Source: Alterinioella nitratireducens (GTDB taxonomy: Bacteria > Pseudomonadota > Alphaproteobacteria > Rhodobacterales > Rhodobacteraceae). From it: a stretch of 64,000 nucleotides of DNA. Numbering within the stretch: position 1 is the stretch's first letter; the number at the start of each line of letters is the position of its first letter. The DNA lies in the NCBI RefSeq assembly GCF_013155465.1, contig NZ_JABJVX010000006.1, positions 62,001 to 126,000 of the forward strand, written 5' to 3'. The notes beneath the pieces were generated by a model. That model was not told the DNA's origin. It did not search any database and saw only the letters and a program-made list of their open reading frames with translations. Positions 17,390 through 25,950 of this stretch are shown in pieces. The translations under genes were made by a program, and so were the position numbers.

Positions 17390-17453
17390 CTGGCCACCCT
17401 CCGTCATTCACAGGCCAGCTTGCCAGACTCCGCGCGGATTTCAACGGCGGTAA

Positions 17454-17948
17454 TCAGCCCCGCTTCCGCGCCTTCTTCAGCAGCATGTCGCGGCGGGTCT
17501 TGCTGAGGCGGTCGAAATACATCCGCCCCGCCAGATGGTCGATCTGGTGCTGCACCGACGTGGCCCAAAGCCCGACGAAATCCTTCTCCACCTCTGCCCC
17601 CTCCTCGTCCAGATAGGCCACCGTCACCGCGCGGGGGCGGGCAATGAGCGCGGACAATCCGGGCAGGTTCGGGCTCGCCTCCTCATGCGGTCGGAACTCG
17701 ACCGAGGCGTGCAGCACGCGCGGATTGGCCAGTTTCACCGCCTTGCCGCGCGCGTCCGAGGCATCGACCACGGCCAGCGCCTGCATCACGCCGATCTGCG
17801 GCGCGGCAAGCCCCACACCCGGCATCGCGTCCATCGTCTCGACCATGTCGGCCCAGATCGCGCGGGTCTCGTCGGTGATCTCCTCCACCTTCGCGGCGGG
17901 CATGCGCAATCGCCTGTCCGGCCACATCACGAAGGGCCTAACCGGCAT
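17454..17948 (-). CDS. Peptide deformylase-like protein lacking catalytic residues
   Basis: A 164-residue deformylase homologue. Motif I is intact (GVGLAAPQIG). Motif II, normally EGCLS with the metal-binding cysteine, reads EASPNLPG, so the cysteine is absent. Motif III, normally HEIDH, reads HQIDH, so the catalytic glutamate is replaced by glutamine. The protein is therefore unlikely to deformylate and may have a binding or regulatory role (inference). It is the third of three tandem def genes and overlaps the second by 22 bases. Confidence 0.85.
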   Translation of the reverse strand: MPVRPFVMWPDRRLRMPAAKVEEITDETRAIWADMVETMDAMPGVGLAAPQIGVMQALAVVDASDARGKAVKLANPRVLHASVEFRPHEEASPNLPGLSALIARPRAVTVAYLDEEGAEVEKDFVGLWATSVQHQIDHLAGRMYFDRLSKTRRDMLLKKARKRG

Positions 17949-18418
17949 ATTCCGCCTCCAGCGCGGCGGTCGGCATCCAGCCGGTCGAAGATGACGATTC
18001 CGTTCAGGTGGTCCATCTCGTGCAGCGCCACCCGCGCGGCGGCGCCGGTCAGAACCTCGGACTGGCGCGCGCCATCCAGATCGGTCCATTGCATCGTCGC
18101 GCGCGGCGGTCGGGCGATCTCGGCGCTGACACCGGGGATCGACAGGCAGGCCTCCTCGCCCAGGACAAAGCGGTTATACTCCACCGAGATGCGCGGGTTG
18201 ATCGCCACCATCGGGTTTGGCGCGGCCTCTTTCCAGGTCACATCCATCACGAACATGCGGATCATCCGGCCCACCTGCGGCGCCGCCAGCCCGCGGCCCC
18301 TGGCGTCATACATCGTGTCCAGCATGTCCTGCGCCAACTCGCCCACCTCGCCCTCGACCGGCGTGCAGTCCTGGCTCAGGCGCGGATCGGGCCAGCGCAG
18401 GATCTCCAGCACGCTCAT
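17927..18418 (-). CDS. def: Peptide deformylase paralogue 2
   Basis: A 163-residue deformylase. Motif I reads GRGLAAPQVG, motif II EACLSIPG (glycine to alanine, cysteine kept) and motif III HEMDH, so all three metal ligands and the catalytic glutamate are present and activity is plausible. Its C-terminal ~12 residues look out of frame: the +1 frame gives AALEAEYAG and a stop at 17938, more like a normal deformylase end. Start overlaps the stop of def paralogue 3 by 4 bases (ATGA). Confidence 0.88.
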   Translation of the reverse strand: MSVLEILRWPDPRLSQDCTPVEGEVGELAQDMLDTMYDARGRGLAAPQVGRMIRMFVMDVTWKEAAPNPMVAINPRISVEYNRFVLGEEACLSIPGVSAEIARPPRATMQWTDLDGARQSEVLTGAAARVALHEMDHLNGIVIFDRLDADRRAGGGICRLGPS

Positions 18419-18939
18419 GCCTTCTCCCGCGCGCGTTCACGCTTCAGCTTGACCATCTTGCGGGTGATCATCTGGCGCTTGAGCGGCTTGAGGTAGTCGA
18501 TGAAGAGCTTGCCCGCCAGGTGGTCGATCTCATGCTGCACGCAGGTCGCCCAGAGGCCGGTGAAGACCTCCTGATGCGCGCGGCCGTCCGCGTCCATCCA
18601 GGCCACCTCGACCTCGGCGGGGCGCGTCACCTCGGCGTAGATATCGGGAATCGACAGGCACCCTTCCTCGTAAACGCTGGTCTCGTCCGAGGTGGCGATC
18701 ACCTCGGGGTTGAACATCGCCAGGGGGCGCGGCGTGGCCCCCTCCTCCTTCTCGCAATCCAGCACGATCAGCCGGTCCAGCACGCCCACCTGCGGCGCGG
18801 CCAGACCGATGCCCGGCGCGTCATACATGGTTTCCAGCATGTCCGAGGCCAGCACCCGCAATTCGTCGGACAGATCGACGACGGGCGAGGCCGGTTTCTT
18901 CAGGCGCGGGTCGGGATGGATCAGGATCGGGCGTAACAT
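18415..18939 (-). CDS. def: Peptide deformylase, canonical copy
   Basis: A 174-residue iron-type deformylase that removes formyl groups from nascent proteins. All motifs are canonical: GIGLAAPQVG, EEGCLSIPD and QHEIDHLAG. The start ATG at 18939 begins MLRPILIHPDPRLKK, the usual deformylase N-terminus; a longer in-frame start at 18987 is rejected. It is the first gene of the leftward def-def-def run and presumably supplies the essential activity. Confidence 0.95.
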   Translation of the reverse strand: MLRPILIHPDPRLKKPASPVVDLSDELRVLASDMLETMYDAPGIGLAAPQVGVLDRLIVLDCEKEEGATPRPLAMFNPEVIATSDETSVYEEGCLSIPDIYAEVTRPAEVEVAWMDADGRAHQEVFTGLWATCVQHEIDHLAGKLFIDYLKPLKRQMITRKMVKLKRERAREKA

Positions 18940-18981
18940 GGCCGTTGAGATAAGCGATCGGGCGCGCTCCCGCAACGCCTC

Positions 18982-19009
18982 TTGCACCCGCGCCGCGATC
19001 CGCTAGCTT
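18982..19009 (+). promoter_or_regulatory. Candidate promoter for the C-S lyase gene
   Basis: TTGCAC (18982-18987), 16 bases, TAGCTT (19004-19009), giving a leader of about 30 bases before the ATG at 19045. By-eye match. Confidence 0.42.
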
Positions 19010-19044
19010 GCCGCCCCGTAACGGTAACGCCCCAGGAAGGCCCC

Positions 19045-20217
19045 ATGGATTTCAACACGCTCATAGATCGCCGCGGCACCAACTCCTCCAAATGGGACAA
19101 GATGGAAAAGCTCTTCGGCGTCTCGCCCGAGGACGGCCTGTCGATGTGGACCGCCGATTCCGATTACCCGACCGCGCCCTGTGTGCGCGACGCCCTGCGC
19201 AAGGCCGCCGATTTCGGCGTGTTCGGCTATTCGTGGGAACATCCCGACTACCTTGCCGCCATCGCCTGGTGGATGAAGACCCGCCACGGCTGGGAGGTCG
19301 ATCCCGACTGGATCCTGACCAGCCAGGGGCTCGGCAATGCCGTCGCCCTGTCGATCCATGTCTGGAGCGATCCCGGCGATCACGTCGCGATCTTCCCGCC
19401 CGTCTATCATGAATTTGCCCACAAGATCGAAAAGCTCAGCCGCCGCGTGACCGAATGTCCGCTGCGCCTCAGGGACGGCCGCTATGAGCTGGACCTCGAC
19501 GACGCCCAGGCCCGGCTGACGGGCAAGGAAAAGATACTGATCTGGTGTTCGCCGCAGAACCCCTCGGGCCGGATCTGGACGCCAGAAGACCTGCGCGCCG
19601 TGGCCGAATTTGCCGAGCGCAACGACCTGGTCCTGATCTCGGACGAAATCCATCACGATCTCGTCTACAAGGGCGAAACCTTCGTGCCGATGGATGTCGC
19701 CGCGCCCGGTTTCCGGAGCCGCACGGTGACGCTGACCGCCCCCTCCAAGACCTTCAACATCGCGGGCCAGCGCACCGGCAACATGATCATCCCCGACCCC
19801 GACCTGCGCAACGCCATGACCCGCCGCCTCTACACGCTGGATTACACGCCCTCGATGCTGGGGGTCGAGATGATCCGTGCCGCCTACGGCCCGGAAGGCG
19901 CGGCCTGGGTCGATGCGCAGATGGCGCATCTGGACAAGAACCGGCGGCTTATGGATGACGGGTTGAACGCGATCCCCGGCGTCCGTTCCATGCCGCTGCA
20001 ATCCACCTACCTCGCCTGGGTCGATTTCACCGGCACCGGCATGACCCATGACGAGGTGATCGCCCGCATCCGCGATGATGCGAAGATCGCGGTCAGTCCG
20101 GGGCCCGGTTTCGGCGCGGGCGGCGACGGCTTCCAGCGCATCAACTTCGCCACCCAGACCGCCCGCGTCCAGGAGGCGGTGGAACGCCTGCAGCGCGCCT
20201 TCGCCGATCTCCAGTAG
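19045..20217 (+). CDS. PLP-dependent C-S lyase / aminotransferase (MalY/PatB type)
   Basis: A 390-residue fold-type I PLP enzyme. The Schiff-base lysine is K235 in APSKTFNIAGQ; LWCSPQNPSG-like IWCSPQNPSGR and LISDEIHHDLVYKG are the PLP-ring contacts of the MalY/PatB family, which cleave cystathionine or other S-alkyl cysteines to pyruvate, ammonia and a thiol. AGGAAGG precedes the ATG. The exact substrate cannot be told from sequence. Monocistronic, divergent from the def cluster. Confidence 0.88.
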   Translation: MDFNTLIDRRGTNSSKWDKMEKLFGVSPEDGLSMWTADSDYPTAPCVRDALRKAADFGVFGYSWEHPDYLAAIAWWMKTRHGWEVDPDWILTSQGLGNAVALSIHVWSDPGDHVAIFPPVYHEFAHKIEKLSRRVTECPLRLRDGRYELDLDDAQARLTGKEKILIWCSPQNPSGRIWTPEDLRAVAEFAERNDLVLISDEIHHDLVYKGETFVPMDVAAPGFRSRTVTLTAPSKTFNIAGQRTGNMIIPDPDLRNAMTRRLYTLDYTPSMLGVEMIRAAYGPEGAAWVDAQMAHLDKNRRLMDDGLNAIPGVRSMPLQSTYLAWVDFTGTGMTHDEVIARIRDDAKIAVSPGPGFGAGGDGFQRINFATQTARVQEAVERLQRAFADLQ

Positions 20218-20416
20218 GGCGGGCTTCACCCCGCCACGCGCGCGCCCCCGGCGCCCCGAGACGCCGCCGCGTCTGCACAGGGGGCGCATCGGGGGGTGTA
20301 CGCCGATTTTCCGCGAAACCTGCCTTGCCGCAGCGCAGCACTTGCACCCCGACACGCAATATCCTAACCAGTTACGGAACCGATACGACATATCCTTACC
20401 CAAAGGTCGCGCATTC

Positions 20417-21382
20417 ATGTCCTTCCGCCTGCAACCCACGCCCCCCGCCCGTCCGAACCGCTGCCAGCTTTTCGGCCCCGGCTCGAACCCCAGGCTCTTC
20501 CCCAAGATGGCGGCCTCGGCGGCGGATGTGATCAACCTCGATCTGGAGGACAGCGTCGCGCCGTCCGACAAGGATCAGGCGCGCGAGAACATCATCCGGG
20601 CGACGCATGATTTCGACTGGGGCGCCAAGACGCTGGCGGTGCGGATCAACAGCCTCGATACCCCCTATTGGTATCGCGATGTGGTTGATTTGCTGGAACG
20701 ATCCTCGGACCGGCTGGATCAGATCATGATCCCGAAGGTGGGCTGCGCCGAGGATGTCTATGCCGTCGATGCGCTGATCACGGCGGTCGAGAGCGCCAAG
20801 TCGCGGACCAGGCCCGTGAGCCTGGAAGTGATCATCGAATCCGCCGCCGGTCTGGCCCATGTCGAGGCCATCGCGGCCGCCTCGCCCCGCCTCCAGGCCA
20901 TGAGCCTTGGTGCGGCCGATTTCGCCGCCTCGATGGGGATGCAGACGACGGGGATCGGCGGCACGCAGGAAAACTATTACATGCTGCACGGGCAAAACCG
21001 GCATTACGCCGACCCCTGGCACTGGGCCCAGACCGCCATCGTCGCCGCCTGCCGCACCCATGGTTTATTGCCCGTGGACGGCCCTTTCGGGGATTTCTCG
21101 GATGACGAGGGCTACCGCGCGCAGGCGCGGCGTTCGGCCACGCTCGGCATGGTCGGAAAATGGGCGATTCACCCGAAACAGATCGCCCTGGCCAACGAGG
21201 TCTTCACCCCCTCGGACGAGGCCGTGACCGAGGCGCGCGAGATCCTCGCCGCGATGGAAGACGCCAAGAAAAACGGCGAAGGTGCAACGGTTTACAAGGG
21301 CCGGCTGGTCGATATCGCCTCGATCAAGCAGGCCGAGGTGATCGTCGCCCAATCCGACCTGATCGCGGCCTCCGCCGGGTGA
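20417..21382 (+). CDS. mcl1: L-malyl-CoA / beta-methylmalyl-CoA lyase
   Basis: A 321-residue member of the HpcH/citrate lyase beta family that reversibly cleaves beta-methylmalyl-CoA to glyoxylate and propionyl-CoA and malyl-CoA to glyoxylate and acetyl-CoA, steps of the ethylmalonyl-CoA pathway. From memory it is very close to Mcl1 of Rhodobacter sphaeroides over its whole length: NRCQLFGPGS, VINLDLEDSVAP, DQIMIPKVG, LGAADFAASMGMQ and MVGKWAIHPKQ. The start ATG at 20417 gives the same N-terminus. A weak promoter-like TTGCAC-N17-TAACCA lies at 20342-20370. Confidence 0.93.
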   Translation: MSFRLQPTPPARPNRCQLFGPGSNPRLFPKMAASAADVINLDLEDSVAPSDKDQARENIIRATHDFDWGAKTLAVRINSLDTPYWYRDVVDLLERSSDRLDQIMIPKVGCAEDVYAVDALITAVESAKSRTRPVSLEVIIESAAGLAHVEAIAAASPRLQAMSLGAADFAASMGMQTTGIGGTQENYYMLHGQNRHYADPWHWAQTAIVAACRTHGLLPVDGPFGDFSDDEGYRAQARRSATLGMVGKWAIHPKQIALANEVFTPSDEAVTEAREILAAMEDAKKNGEGATVYKGRLVDIASIKQAEVIVAQSDLIAASAG

Positions 21383-21432
21383 ACTGCCTAAAATCCGAGA
21401 TGTTAAGCCCGGGTTAGGGTTCGCGCGGTAAT

Positions 21433-21457
21433 GTCCTCTCCGGGTTAGCGAGGGGAC
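21433..21457 (+). promoter_or_regulatory. Hairpin that may cover the ribosome-binding site of the next gene
   Basis: GTCCTCTC (21433-21440) can pair with GAGGGGAC (21450-21457), 8 pairs with one G-U, loop of 9. The 3' arm contains the GAGGGG purine tract that, with the following GGG, is the only ribosome site for the ATG at 21462. Confidence 0.45.
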
Positions 21458-21461
21458 GGGA

Positions 21462-22622
21462 ATGACATACGATATAGATATCTTGCTGGATTTCGTCAGT
21501 TCGCTGGCCCTGGTCGCGATCCTGGCGCTGGCCTATGGCACGCTGCGGCGGCGGTTTTCCGGGCCGACGATGGCCCCGGTCCTCCTGGGATTCCTGTTCG
21601 GCACCGTGACCATCATCCAGATGCACACGCCGCTCACCCCGATGGAGGGGTTGATCATCGACATGCGCAACGTGCCGATCGCGCTGGCGGGCGCGTTCCT
21701 GGGCCTGCGCGGGCTGGCGGTCTGCCTGGTCATGGCGATGGCCACGCGCTACGGCATTGGCGGCGTCGGCTGGATATCGGGCGTTGCGGGCATGATCGTC
21801 GCGGGCGGGGCCGGGCTGGCCTGGGATCGGCTGACGCGGCACCGCAGCGTGCGGGGCGCGCGCCCCCTGATGGCCCTTGGCGTCGTGATGTGCAGCCACC
21901 TGGTCGCCGCCGTCCTGCTGCCTGTCGATATCGCGATCTGGTTCCTCACCGTCGCGGCTCCGCCCATCGTCGCCCTCAACCTCGTCTCGGTGCCGCTGGT
22001 CGGCGCGTTGCTGGAACGCGAGCGGCAATTGATGGCGGGTGAAACGCGGCTGAAAGCCTCGGCCAGCACGGATCCCGATACCGGGTTGCTGACGCAGGCC
22101 GCCTTCGCGCGCGAAGTCTCGCTTGCGTCCTCGGCGGGCCGGACCAGCCCGGTTGCCGGCATCCTGATCGTCGGCATCGGCAATCGCAAGGATCTGGCGC
22201 AGCTCCATGGATCTGAGGGACTGGCACAGGTCTCGGGCGCGTTGCGCCACCGCCTGAAATCCATGATCACGCATTGCGAATTGCTCGGCCAGTCCGACAA
22301 CGGGGACATCCTGGTCCCGCTCTTGGCCGATGAAATGACTGACCGGGCCGAGATCGAAACCGCCCTGCGCCGGGGCCTTACCAATTGTGCCATCGCGTTA
22401 CCGGGCGGCGAGTCCGCCCGCCCGACCGCGTCGGTCCAGCTTCACACGCTGTCCGAAGGCTATGGCAGCCGCGACATCCGGAAACAGTTGGCAAAGCTGC
22501 CCCGGCCACGACCCGCAAGCGCGCGCGCGCAGGCCCCGGCCCGACCCAATCGCGGCGCGTCCGGCATACATCACGCCCTCTTTGCCAAGTCCGAAAGGCT
22601 GGCCCGCGCGATCCACGGCTGA
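21462..22622 (+). CDS. Multispanning membrane protein with degenerate GGDEF-like domain
   Basis: A 386-residue protein. Residues ~1-185 form five to six membrane helices with the pattern of the 5TM-5TMR_LYT sensor domain ([34 protein letters not shown]). Residues ~200-320 begin like a GGDEF domain ([18 protein letters not shown]) but the catalytic GGDEF is replaced by a GQSDNGD stretch, so diguanylate cyclase activity is not expected. The last ~60 residues are proline/arginine-rich. A sensory or c-di-GMP-related regulatory role is inference. Confidence 0.7.
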   Translation: MTYDIDILLDFVSSLALVAILALAYGTLRRRFSGPTMAPVLLGFLFGTVTIIQMHTPLTPMEGLIIDMRNVPIALAGAFLGLRGLAVCLVMAMATRYGIGGVGWISGVAGMIVAGGAGLAWDRLTRHRSVRGARPLMALGVVMCSHLVAAVLLPVDIAIWFLTVAAPPIVALNLVSVPLVGALLERERQLMAGETRLKASASTDPDTGLLTQAAFAREVSLASSAGRTSPVAGILIVGIGNRKDLAQLHGSEGLAQVSGALRHRLKSMITHCELLGQSDNGDILVPLLADEMTDRAEIETALRRGLTNCAIALPGGESARPTASVQLHTLSEGYGSRDIRKQLAKLPRPRPASARAQAPARPNRGASGIHHALFAKSERLARAIHG

Positions 22623-22759
22623 GGCCGGGACCGGTCGAGACTGCGCCGCCAAAGGCCCCCGTTCGCACGGTCGTGCGACATGCGACCTATCGCATTGCAA
22701 TTGGCGGTGGAGAAAGCCATATAGAACCGGCCCTGACACGTCCTTCGGAGCCGTCCGCG

Positions 22760-23722
22760 ATGACCAATTACCTCGACTTTGAAAAGCCGCTTGCCGAGAT
22801 CGAAGGCAAGGCCGAGGAGCTTCGCGCCATGGCGCGCGGCAATGCCGAGATGAATGTCGAGGAAGAGGCCAAGGCGCTGGACAAGAAGGCCGCGGACCTC
22901 CTCAAGGAGCTTTATAACACCCTGACTCCGTGGCGGAAATGCCAGGTCGCGCGCCATCCCGACCGGCCCCATTGCCGCGACTACATCAACGCACTCTTCA
23001 CCGAATACACGCCGCTGGCGGGCGACCGGAACTTCGCCGACGATCACGCCGTGATGGGCGGCATCGGTCGCTTCAACGACCGCCCCGTGGTGGTGATCGG
23101 CCATGAGAAGGGCCATGACACCAAGACCCGGATCGAACGGAATTTCGGCATGGCCCGGCCCGAGGGCTACCGCAAGGCCGTCCGCCTGATGGAGCTTGCC
23201 GACCGCTTCGGCCTGCCCGTCATCACGCTCGTCGACACGCCCGGCGCCTATCCCGGCAAGGGCGCCGAGGAACGCGGCCAGTCCGAGGCCATCGCCCGCT
23301 CGACCGAGAAATGCCTGCAGATCGGCGTGCCGTTGGTCTCGGTCATCATCGGCGAAGGCGGATCGGGCGGGGCCGTGGCCTTTGCCACCGCCGATCGCCT
23401 CGCGATGCTGGAGCATTCGATCTATTCGGTGATCAGCCCCGAGGGCTGCGCCTCGATCCTGTGGAAGGACGGGGCCAAGATGCGCGAAGCCGCCGAGGCG
23501 CTGCGCCTCACTGCGCAGGACCTGGAAAAACTGGGCGTCGTCGATCACATCATCAAGGAACCGCTCGGCGGTGCGCAGCGCGACAGGACTGCCGCCATCG
23601 CCGCCGTGGGCGAAGCTGTGGAAAAGCTGCTGTCGAAGATGGACGGGCAAAGCGGCACGGACCTGATCGCCGCGCGGCGCAAGAAGTACCTCGACATGGG
23701 CTCCAGAGGGCTGGCCGCGTAG
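22760..23722 (+). CDS. accA: Acetyl-CoA carboxylase carboxyltransferase subunit alpha
   Basis: A 320-residue subunit of the carboxyltransferase that makes malonyl-CoA for fatty acid synthesis. [19 protein letters not shown] is the typical alphaproteobacterial N-terminus; [17 protein letters not shown] and [17 protein letters not shown] are the CoA/biotin-site loops and [16 protein letters not shown] the dimer core. The stop is 3 bases from the stop of the convergent flavoprotein gene. Near 22695-22725 TTGCAA and TATAGA are visible but 19 bases apart, too wide for a confident promoter call. Confidence 0.96.
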   Translation: MTNYLDFEKPLAEIEGKAEELRAMARGNAEMNVEEEAKALDKKAADLLKELYNTLTPWRKCQVARHPDRPHCRDYINALFTEYTPLAGDRNFADDHAVMGGIGRFNDRPVVVIGHEKGHDTKTRIERNFGMARPEGYRKAVRLMELADRFGLPVITLVDTPGAYPGKGAEERGQSEAIARSTEKCLQIGVPLVSVIIGEGGSGGAVAFATADRLAMLEHSIYSVISPEGCASILWKDGAKMREAAEALRLTAQDLEKLGVVDHIIKEPLGGAQRDRTAAIAAVGEAVEKLLSKMDGQSGTDLIAARRKKYLDMGSRGLAA

Positions 23723-23725
23723 GCG

Positions 23726-24325
23726 CTACCAGAGCCGCCCCCTGGCATATTCCGCGTATCCGGAATCATAGCCCTCGGCGTCGAATTCCGGCACCATCTC
23801 CTTGGCGAACTGCCCCGCTGTCGGCAAACCTTCCGCATCGTCACGTGACCAGAGCCCCGAGCGGATCACCGCCTTGGCGCATTGGTAATAGAGCTCCTCG
23901 GCCGTGATCACGATCACCAGCTTGGGATGGTTGCCGCCCTGCTCGAACTGCCCCGTGACGCCCGCATCCGTGGTCAGCCGGGCCCGGCCATTGACCCGGA
24001 TCACGTTGTTGCTGCCCGGCACCAGGAACATCACCGACACCCGCCCGTCGCGCACGATGTTTCGCAGCGTGTCGATGCGGTTATTGCCGCGCCAGTCGGG
24101 CAGCCACAGCGTGCGCTCATCCGCGATATGGACCACCGGGCCGTTATCGCCGCGCGGGCTGCCATCGGTGCCTTCGGGGCCGACCGTGCTGAGAATGCAG
24201 AAGCGCGAGGCCGCGATCCAGGACCGGTAGAGCGGCGTGATCACCGGCGTCACCTTGGTCAGCGAGGCGGGCACTGGATCGTCGAACAGCGCCTCCAGCG
24301 TCGCGATATCGTCAATATACTCCAT
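23726..24325 (-). CDS. Pyridoxamine 5'-phosphate oxidase-type FMN flavoprotein
   Basis: A 199-residue protein with the split-barrel FMN-binding fold: SRFCILSTVGPEGTDGSPRGD, LWLPDWRGNNRIDTLRNI and VSVMFLVPGSNNVIRVNGRA are the strands that bind FMN. The pattern fits the MSMEG_1061-like PPOX subgroup rather than true PdxH. Substrate unknown. The ATG abuts the plsC stop (TAG then ATG), so it is the last gene of the leftward ftsE-ftsX-plsC run. Confidence 0.82.
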   Translation of the reverse strand: MEYIDDIATLEALFDDPVPASLTKVTPVITPLYRSWIAASRFCILSTVGPEGTDGSPRGDNGPVVHIADERTLWLPDWRGNNRIDTLRNIVRDGRVSVMFLVPGSNNVIRVNGRARLTTDAGVTGQFEQGGNHPKLVIVITAEELYYQCAKAVIRSGLWSRDDAEGLPTAGQFAKEMVPEFDAEGYDSGYAEYARGRLW

Positions 24326-25051
24326 CTAGTCCTCCCCCTCGAACCCCGCCTCGGCCATGAGCCGATTGGACGCCGTCTCGACCATCTCCTCAAGGTCGAT
24401 CATGAATTGCGCGGTCCGCCGCCCCGGCTCGATCACGGGCAGGAACTCGACCACCGCCAGCCCCGGCTTGCGCAGGATGCCGTGGCGCGGCCAGAAGACG
24501 CCGACATTGGTGGCGGCAGGCACGCAGGCCTGGCCGGTCTTCTCGTAGAGGATGCCGGTGCCGATCTTGTAGGCCGTCCTGACCCCCGGTGCCACGCGCG
24601 TGCCCTGCGGGTAGATGATCAGCTGCCCGCCGCCATGGGCGCTGTTGTTGACGCCCTCGACCATCTGCGTGATCGCCTTGGCGCGCTTGCCGCGATCAAC
24701 GGGGACACAGCCGATGCGCGTCGCGTACCAGCCCAGGATCGGGGCCCATTTCAGCGATGCCTTCATGATGAAGCGCGGGCGCGGCACGACCGAGACGATC
24801 ATGATGATGTCGAAGAAACTCTGGTGCTTGGCGGCGATCAGGACCTCGCCCGTCGGCACCTCGCCGCGTATCTCGGAGCGCAGGCCCACCATCCAGGAGG
24901 CCGTCCAGCGCACCCACCGGCAATAGGTGTGGACCGCGGCAAAGGCCCCGCGCCGGTCGATCAGCGCCCAGGGCGTGAAAAACACGGCCATCAGCGCCAT
25001 CATCAGATACATCTGGATGATGAAGACCAGCGAGCGGAGCCATTGCATCAC
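24326..25051 (-). CDS. plsC: 1-acyl-sn-glycerol-3-phosphate acyltransferase
   Basis: A 241-residue membrane acyltransferase that converts lysophosphatidic acid to phosphatidic acid. The HX4D catalytic motif is H76-QSFF-D81; IIYPQGTRVAPG is the second substrate-binding motif; a membrane helix occupies residues ~8-30. Overlaps ftsX by 4 bases. The family also contains lyso-ornithine lipid acyltransferase, so the acceptor is not proven. Confidence 0.88.
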   Translation of the reverse strand: MMQWLRSLVFIIQMYLMMALMAVFFTPWALIDRRGAFAAVHTYCRWVRWTASWMVGLRSEIRGEVPTGEVLIAAKHQSFFDIIMIVSVVPRPRFIMKASLKWAPILGWYATRIGCVPVDRGKRAKAITQMVEGVNNSAHGGGQLIIYPQGTRVAPGVRTAYKIGTGILYEKTGQACVPAATNVGVFWPRHGILRKPGLAVVEFLPVIEPGRRTAQFMIDLEEMVETASNRLMAEAGFEGED

Positions 25052-25950
25052 GGCATCCTCCTGAGGGTCCGGAACGCGGCGGCTCGGGTGGCCCAGAAGG
25101 CAGTGAAGGCGGCCAGCGGCGGCACGACAAGAGGCCAGAGCCAGTGCCAGCCCGCAAATCCGAGCCCGGTGAGGAACGCGCCCTGTTCCGAGGCGCGCGG
25201 CAGGAAGGCGATGGCGATCATGCCAAGCCCCGCCCCAAGCGCCGCGCCCGACAGGGCCCTGATGGTAAAGCGCCGCACGAAGGCGCGGGCGATATAGACA
25301 TCGCGCGCGCCGACCAGCCGCAACACCCGGATCACCCGCGTGTTCGAGGCCAGCGCCGATTGCGCCGCCAGCGTGATCATCGCCCCGGTCGAGGCCAGGA
25401 TCAGCCCGAGCGAGACCCAGCCAAGCATCCGTAACCGCCCCGCCGCGCGCACCAGCGGCCTGCGCCAGCGGGTGTGATCGTCCAGCACCGCGCCGGGGGC
25501 CTCGGCGGCCAGACGCTGGCGCAAGCCCTCGCTGTCATAGCCCTCGGGCGTTTCGATCACCTCGACGAGGCGCGGGATCGGCAGATCCTCCAGCGGCAGG
25601 TCGGGGCCGAACCAGGGCTCCAGCAAGGCGCGCTGTTCCTCGTCGGTCAGGGCACGGGCGGATTCGACGCCGGGGGTCTGCTCCAGCACCTCCAGCACCG
25701 CCCATGTCTGCGGCTCGAGTTCCGCCATGGGGGCCGATATGCGGATGGTCGAGGAACGCGCCAGCGCCTCGGACCAGCGGTCGGCCAAGCGGCCCGCGGC
25801 CAGCGACAGGGCCAGCGCGAAGACCGCGAGGAACGCCATCGCCCCAGAGGTGAACAGGGTCAGCCGCACCGAATGGCCGCGCCGCGGCACCACCCGGTCG
25901 GCCTGCGCGTCGCCCTGGATCAGGGCCAGGATCTGCCGCAGCCGGGTCAT
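25048..25950 (-). CDS. ftsX: Cell division protein FtsX
   Basis: A 300-residue ABC-type membrane subunit with four helices (residues ~30-50, ~178-200, ~230-250, ~270-292) and a periplasmic loop of about 120 residues (STIRISAPMAELEPQ onward). With FtsE it controls peptidoglycan hydrolases at the septum. The 4-base overlap with ftsE and the matching gene order support the call; the short FtsX sequence is otherwise weakly conserved. Confidence 0.87.
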   Translation of the reverse strand: MTRLRQILALIQGDAQADRVVPRRGHSVRLTLFTSGAMAFLAVFALALSLAAGRLADRWSEALARSSTIRISAPMAELEPQTWAVLEVLEQTPGVESARALTDEEQRALLEPWFGPDLPLEDLPIPRLVEVIETPEGYDSEGLRQRLAAEAPGAVLDDHTRWRRPLVRAAGRLRMLGWVSLGLILASTGAMITLAAQSALASNTRVIRVLRLVGARDVYIARAFVRRFTIRALSGAALGAGLGMIAIAFLPRASEQGAFLTGLGFAGWHWLWPLVVPPLAAFTAFWATRAAAFRTLRRMP

